The position numbers and the translations under genes are program-made. Below, piece by piece: positions 18,365 through 21,526 of a DNA stretch of 21,526 bases. The notes under the pieces are model-generated. The model worked only from the letters and a program-made list of their open reading frames with translations. It ran no database searches and was not told the origin of the DNA. This DNA is from Chara braunii. Taxonomy: Eukaryota; Streptophyta; Charophyceae; Charales; Characeae. The stretch lies in NCBI GenBank assembly GCA_003427395.1, contig BFEA01000562.1, forward strand, positions 46,986-68,511. Reading direction: 5' to 3'. Position 1 is the stretch's first letter. Each line of letters begins with the position of its first letter.

Positions 18365-19054
18365 TTATTCTTTAGTTATTGGTTTTTCTAGATGTTCACG
18401 TTGCTCGTCCGTAATAGATTGGAATAGTGGTTCTAAAAAAAGAGAAGTAGCTAGATCATCTTCTTGGATGCGGGTAGTGTCTTTGGATGATTTGAACAAT
18501 TCTTTAAAGAAATCATAAGCAACTTTCAAACTGGCCGCGGAGGATGCAGGTGCCAAAGGCTCCCTCTGAGTTTCGTGCTTATATAAATTATCAATATAAG
18601 AGCGTTTGGCTCGTAATTGGGCTATTGCAAAAAAGGATGTATCCATCTGCCCTTCTGTCCTGAATTTCTTCAATTTACCCCTGATTATTTGGCCCTGCCA
18701 GCGATGTTGTGCAAATGACAATAGTTGTTTCTTAAGTTCTTGTACATTAGTTTTTTGTGAAGATCCCGAATCTTGAGATTCATAATTAAAAATTTGTTCT
18801 TGAATTTGTATTTCTTGCAAATGTTTATTTTTTGCTTGTAATTTTGAAAAATCATTACATTTTTTTGCAAGAAAATTTAATCCATTATTGAACCAAAAAA
18901 TAAAGGAATCTTCTTTTTCTTCCGTTGAGTGCCAGTATTCCCATACATCTGCTAGGTATTTTTTAAAATTGTCATATTTTAGCAAAAATGTATTTAGTTT
19001 ATAGAATCCTTTCCCCTGATCTGGTTTCTTTTGAAGGATAGGAGTATTGAGCAC
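18365..19054 (-). pseudogene. LINE B linker between endonuclease and RT
   Basis: A 229-codon frame, Lys/Gln-rich and probably helical (FLLKYDNFKKYL, KTNVQELKKQLLSFAQHRW), ends in ITKE at a TAA where the next residues (IWTTLIQMEEDKTP) continue the start of the RT. The position between endonuclease and RT, and motifs such as LRAKRSYIDNLY, fit the usual LINE arrangement. It is joined to the endonuclease by a frameshift near 19010. Confidence 0.75.
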
Positions 19055-19797
19055 ATTTTATGATCTGCACCAGCCCATGGTCTTTTTGGTATAATTGCTG
19101 CCCCTATAAGAGATCTTTCTAGATCTTCAGACATCAGGATCAGATCTATTCTTGATTTGGATTGTAGATGGTTATTTTGATTGCGTAAACATGTGAATAT
19201 TCTTTCCCTTGGGAAGATTCTTCGGTATGAGTAAAAAAGACGTTCATTTTCACATAAAGATTGAATTATAATCTCATCTTCCTCTATATAAGGAGGGCAT
19301 GGAGTAGGAGTTTTCCAACGATCTAGCCATCTATCCGGGGCTGCGTTGAAATCTCCAGCCATAACTAAGGGTATTCCGGTCGGGATATGTGTTCTAATGT
19401 CTTGAAAAAATTTGATTCTTTCTTCCACTTCATTCGGGCCATATACGTTTATTACACATATAGAATCTGATTCAATCTTGAGGATAGCAGATATCCATCA
19501 ACCCTGTTCCTTATCTGATTCCCATTGAACAATTTGTGCTCGAGATTCCAGCGGTATCCAAATTGCAACTCCTGCTGATCCACTTCTTGGTGAATGCGCA
19601 CTGATCTTAGTAAAAGGCCAGACTATATTGTGAGCCCTAGTGTGAAGATGAGTTTCTTGAATACATACAATGTCAGGCCATGACCTGCCACCTATTCCTT
19701 TCAACTGTTCTAATATTGATTTTGTTTTTTCTGCGTCTGCTGTGGCTATCGTTTTCGTTGAGCTTCGTGGCTCTGCAGGGGATTGGTCTCCAGCCAC
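18994..19797 (-). pseudogene. LINE B AP-like endonuclease
   Basis: The minus-strand frame reads [11 protein letters not shown] (metal-binding Glu, near 19650), SAGVAIWIP, then past a TGA at 19498-19500 into VINVYGPNEVEERIKFF (about 19430-19460), VMAGDFNAAPDRWLDRW (about 19330-19370), SRIDLILMS (about 19130-19160) and ADHKMCSI (catalytic Asp-His, about 19060). In the family this enzyme nicks the target DNA that primes reverse transcription. The N-terminal Asn motif is missing at the truncation point. Apart from one stop the frame is open over 260 codons, better kept than the RT. Confidence 0.85.
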
Positions 19798-19888
19798 AAA
19801 AACCGGGGGTAGGGGGTAGGGGGGCCCAGCCTAGCCAGGTGCTCAAGTGCGAGTGCTCTCCAAGGCAGCAGTGGGGCAGAGAGGAGGC
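19791..19888 (-). pseudogene. Host LINE, third fragment (between LINE B and U6)
   Basis: The minus strand is open and reads [20 protein letters not shown], which parallels IDKPWQPLALQQIRNLAP of LINE B at about 17030-17065. It lies between the LINE B 5' end and the U6 insertion. The 9-bp target duplication of U6 (19880-19888) is its right edge; joining it to 20031 after removing one duplication copy keeps the frame. Confidence 0.7.
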
Positions 19889-20030
19889 CGTGTCCTTCGG
19901 GACATCTGTTAAAATTGGAGCAATACAGAGAAGATTAGCATGGCCCCTGCGCAAGGATGACACGCATAAATCGAGAAATGGTCCAAATTACATTAATTAA
20001 AAAAAAAAAAAAGGAAAAAAAAGAGGAGGC
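19880..20030 (+). mobile_element. U6 retrotransposition unit with 9-bp TSD and A tail
   Basis: AGAGGAGGC occurs at 19880-19888 and again at 20022-20030, exactly outside the U6 sequence and its tail (19990-20021: ACATTAATT, then A-rich sequence). This is the signature of target-primed insertion by a LINE. The insertion interrupts the minus-strand host LINE reading frame, so it is younger than the host LINE. Confidence 0.85.
19890..19989 (+). pseudogene. U6 snRNA retrocopy (processed pseudogene)
   Basis: About 100 bases match plant-type U6 snRNA nearly throughout: a 5' stem-loop TGTCC-TTCG-GGACA, the invariant ACAGAGA box, the AGC triad in GATTAGCATGGCCCC, the internal stem-loop region and the end CGAGAAATGGTCCAAATT. 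The RNA acts in the spliceosome catalytic core. This copy lacks the features of a gene: no TATA box 25-35 bases upstream, no plant USE motif, no T-run terminator. Instead it ends in a long A-rich tail and is bounded by a 9-bp direct repeat, so it was reverse-transcribed and inserted. Confidence 0.9.
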
Positions 20031-20127
20031 TCTTGATCAATTGCAGGAAGATCTGCTACCGAAGAAAGTGGTTATGCATCAGTGGTTGGGATTCAATACA
20101 TCACTGAGTGCTAGACCTCAGAATAGC
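20031..20127 (-). pseudogene. Host LINE, second fragment
   Basis: The minus-strand frame reads LRSSTQ, stop, CIESQPLMHNHFLR, stop, QIFLQLIKSL. It fits between the PTDGAI end of the first fragment and the LLSAPLLPW start of the third. The first stop stands where LINE B has Trp (LQWMI) and is a TGA, as expected from one base change. Confidence 0.7.
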
Positions 20128-20624
20128 ATTGCCAAATGCTGCTAAATGCAGCCATAGATCGCATCGCATCCTTTCTTAGAAACATACACATCACACACAC
20201 TACAAACAGAGTTCATATACCAGTATTCAAATGTTGGGATTCAATACAGAAATATGGCACCACTAAATGCGGCTCAAACACTACGACTTAGGACTTAGTA
20301 CAGTATTACTAATGCTGCTAAATGCAACAACAGTCATCACTAAACCACTGAACCATATACATTGAAACATACACACCATAAGCACCATACGGTGGAGAAT
20401 TTACGCCTGCATCAGGCGGCCTATATGTATAATTACTGTGTATCCTGTGACATTTGTAAGATGGGATGCTGGGCCCGTTTCCCAGCAGGTGCTGCTCCCC
20501 ACCAATAGATGCAGCCTCCCCCGAACCAGCTTGGAGTGACTGCTCCTACCAGCAACTCAAGCTGCCTCCGTGGCTGTTTTGCCAAAAAAAAAAAAAGGAA
20601 GAAAAAAAGAAAAGAAAAGAAAAG
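20128..20624 (+). mobile_element. Short retroelement with LINE-type 3' end (copy 3)
   Basis: A 497-bp non-coding insertion. It ends with the conserved block (20463-20511), a hairpin with arms 20528-20537 and 20555-20563 around TGCTCCTACCA (20541-20551), and an A-rich tail with AAAAG/AAAG units (20584-20624). The heptamer GAATAGC lies at 20121-20127 and 20625-20631 and is a probable target duplication; insertion plus one duplication is 504 bp, and the host LINE frame continues across it. GCTGCTAAATGCA occurs twice within it (about 20137 and 20313). It may be a 5'-truncated LINE or a SINE-like element using the LINE machinery. Confidence 0.75.
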
Positions 20625-21050
20625 GAATAGCGCCATCAGTTGGGAAGAAGGGCCAATAATCCCAAATCCGGCCCTGGACTTTGGCTGGATCACCGATTCC
20701 CAGCCAGCCCACCCTGCTGATCACATGTTGTTGCGCGTAGTTGCCCCTCCATAGGAATGCTGCCACCTGGTGTTGGTGCGAGGGCAGCATCTGTTTGCTC
20801 ACTGCCCATATGACCGATCTGTACCAGAGAGAAGCAAGAACCGCGTTAATTATTACAAGGGACCTGCCTATTAGTGGGGTGTGTTGGTCTTTCCACAATG
20901 CCAGCTTTTCGAGTAGGGGCTTGGCAATCCACTCATCCTTGGAGAAGGGTTTACCAGCTTTGGCGATTTTAAATTCCAATTTCTCGGGATGATCGATTCC
21001 GGGCAAAACCAGGTCCCTTCGCATCCAGGATTTTTTTCCCCGGGGAAAAG
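20625..21050 (-). pseudogene. Host LINE, first fragment (post-RT region)
   Basis: The minus strand reads WKDQHTPLIGRSLVIINAV, FLWRGNYAQQHVISRVGW and WDYWPFFPTDGAI, matching LINE B at 17120-17350. The 5' part of this LINE (endonuclease and RT) is not in the window next to it, so it is truncated or disrupted near 21050. Confidence 0.8.
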
Positions 21051-21367
21051 AATCTAAATTTTGATTCTAAAAGTTTATAACATAAATAAATATGGTTTTG
21101 CTCATAAAAAAACATTTGCACCAAACCAACTGCATACTCCAAGGTATTGGGTATGTGCAGAATTCTTAGTGGACCGGTGGGGCCTGGGACGGCACTGACG
21201 GATGTGGTGGTCCCGCTGGCAACTGACCCGCTCATACAGAACTGCAGTCTGTGTCTGAAATGGCAGCCTGAGTTCACAGAACAACTGAAACTCAGGCCGT
21301 GACAAACTGCAGACACATGGTTAGTTTGCATTTGGATTTTAATCATTTTATTTATTTTCGACTACGG
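21051..21367. other. Unassigned; no gene seen
   Basis: AT-rich to about 21120, then mixed. Overlapping minus-strand frames of 67 and 125 codons show no known motif. Confidence 0.4.
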
Positions 21368-21526
21368 TGTGAGGATTGAGCCCTCAAGTAGGGGCCTTGC
21401 CATGATGTACATGTTCTGGGCTAAGGCCCCAGCAAGCCTAGTGCCCGCCCTAAGTGAAGGCGGGCCAGCAAATCAACAAGAGCCCTCTGTGCCAACATTT
21501 CACGAAGTGGGGTCTATACAGTTGCA
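21368..21526 (+). repeat. gypsy-family LTR, start only (runs off window)
   Basis: It starts TGTGAGGATTGAGCCC and continues with GTTCTGGGCTAAGGCCCC and GTGCCCGCCCTAAGTGAAGG, blocks also found in the solo LTR at 9057-10158. These blocks are closer to the solo LTR than to the two LTRs of the 1973-8293 element. No polypurine tract precedes it, so it is more likely a 5' or solo LTR. Confidence 0.8.

Larger units (their letters stand above)
15037..19790 (-). mobile_element. LINE B: 5'-truncated L1-like non-LTR retrotransposon
   Basis: A 4.75-kb element with, on the minus strand, an AP-type endonuclease, reverse transcriptase, C-terminal region with zinc knuckle, 3' UTR with the conserved block (15133-15181), a terminal hairpin (loop 15094-15104) and an A-rich tail (15037-15075, partly mixed with C/G). 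No ORF1 is present and the endonuclease lacks its first motif, so the copy is truncated near 19790. CAGCC occurs next to both ends (15032-15036 and 19791-19795) and is a possible 5-bp target duplication. At least seven in-frame stops and four frameshifts make it inactive. Confidence 0.85.

Noticed and set aside
19890-19989. Functional U6 snRNA gene
   Set aside because: No TATA or USE upstream, no T-run terminator, but an A-rich tail and a target duplication, so it is a retrocopy.
1-21526. CRISPR array, bacterial operon, toxin-antitoxin or phage system
   Set aside because: No spaced direct repeats of CRISPR type, no operon-like gene packing and no ribosome-binding sites; the content is eukaryotic retroelements.

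Overview
The window is eukaryotic nuclear DNA made almost entirely of decayed, nested retrotransposons. I see no intact protein-coding host gene. A U6 snRNA sequence, a plant-style initiator-tRNA-Met primer-binding site, Ty3/gypsy gag and integrase remnants and LINEs with a zf-RVT-like C-terminus point to a large repeat-rich plant or algal genome. The integrase and gag wording resembles elements I remember from charophyte algae such as Chara; this is an inference from memory, not a search. The first 66 bases hold an uncleaned Nextera mate-pair junction adapter, so the left edge is a library or assembly chimera.

Layout: 1-30 LTR-derived fragment; 31-66 adapter; 67-116 (CT)n; about 246-1250 (+) decayed LINE C-terminus; 1634-1782 (+) a LINE 3' end with A-rich tail; 1973-8293 (-) one Ty3/gypsy element with both LTRs (1973-3002 and 7284-8293), a PBS at 7269-7280, a gag remnant and an integrase/chromodomain remnant, with protease, reverse transcriptase and RNase H deleted; 8960-11010 two inverted copies of a repeat here called Q, one carrying a solo LTR of the same gypsy family (9057-10158, 4-bp target duplication) and the other being the unoccupied site; between them two foldback elements (10310-10431 and 10526-10618); 11569-11690 GAA repeats; about 11895-12250 a GC-rich palindrome-dense block; 12682-12820 (+) a LINE 3' end running into a 40-base G run.

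From 13078 to about 21050 a single old minus-strand LINE (called host LINE) is split by three later insertions: a 4.75-kb LINE of the same family (LINE B, 15037-19790), a U6 snRNA retrocopy (19889-20021, 9-bp target duplication) and a 497-bp short retroelement (20128-20624, 7-bp target duplication). Conceptually removing the U6 copy and the short element reconnects the reading frame of the host LINE on both sides, which supports the nesting order. The last 159 bases (21368-21526) begin another LTR of the gypsy family.

The most interesting signal is a conserved LINE 3' end seen five times in both orientations: a roughly 49-bp block followed by a hairpin whose stem sequence differs in every copy while an 11-nt loop, TGCTCNTAYCA, is kept. 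It looks like a structured RNA recognised by the LINE reverse transcriptase and shared in trans by short elements.
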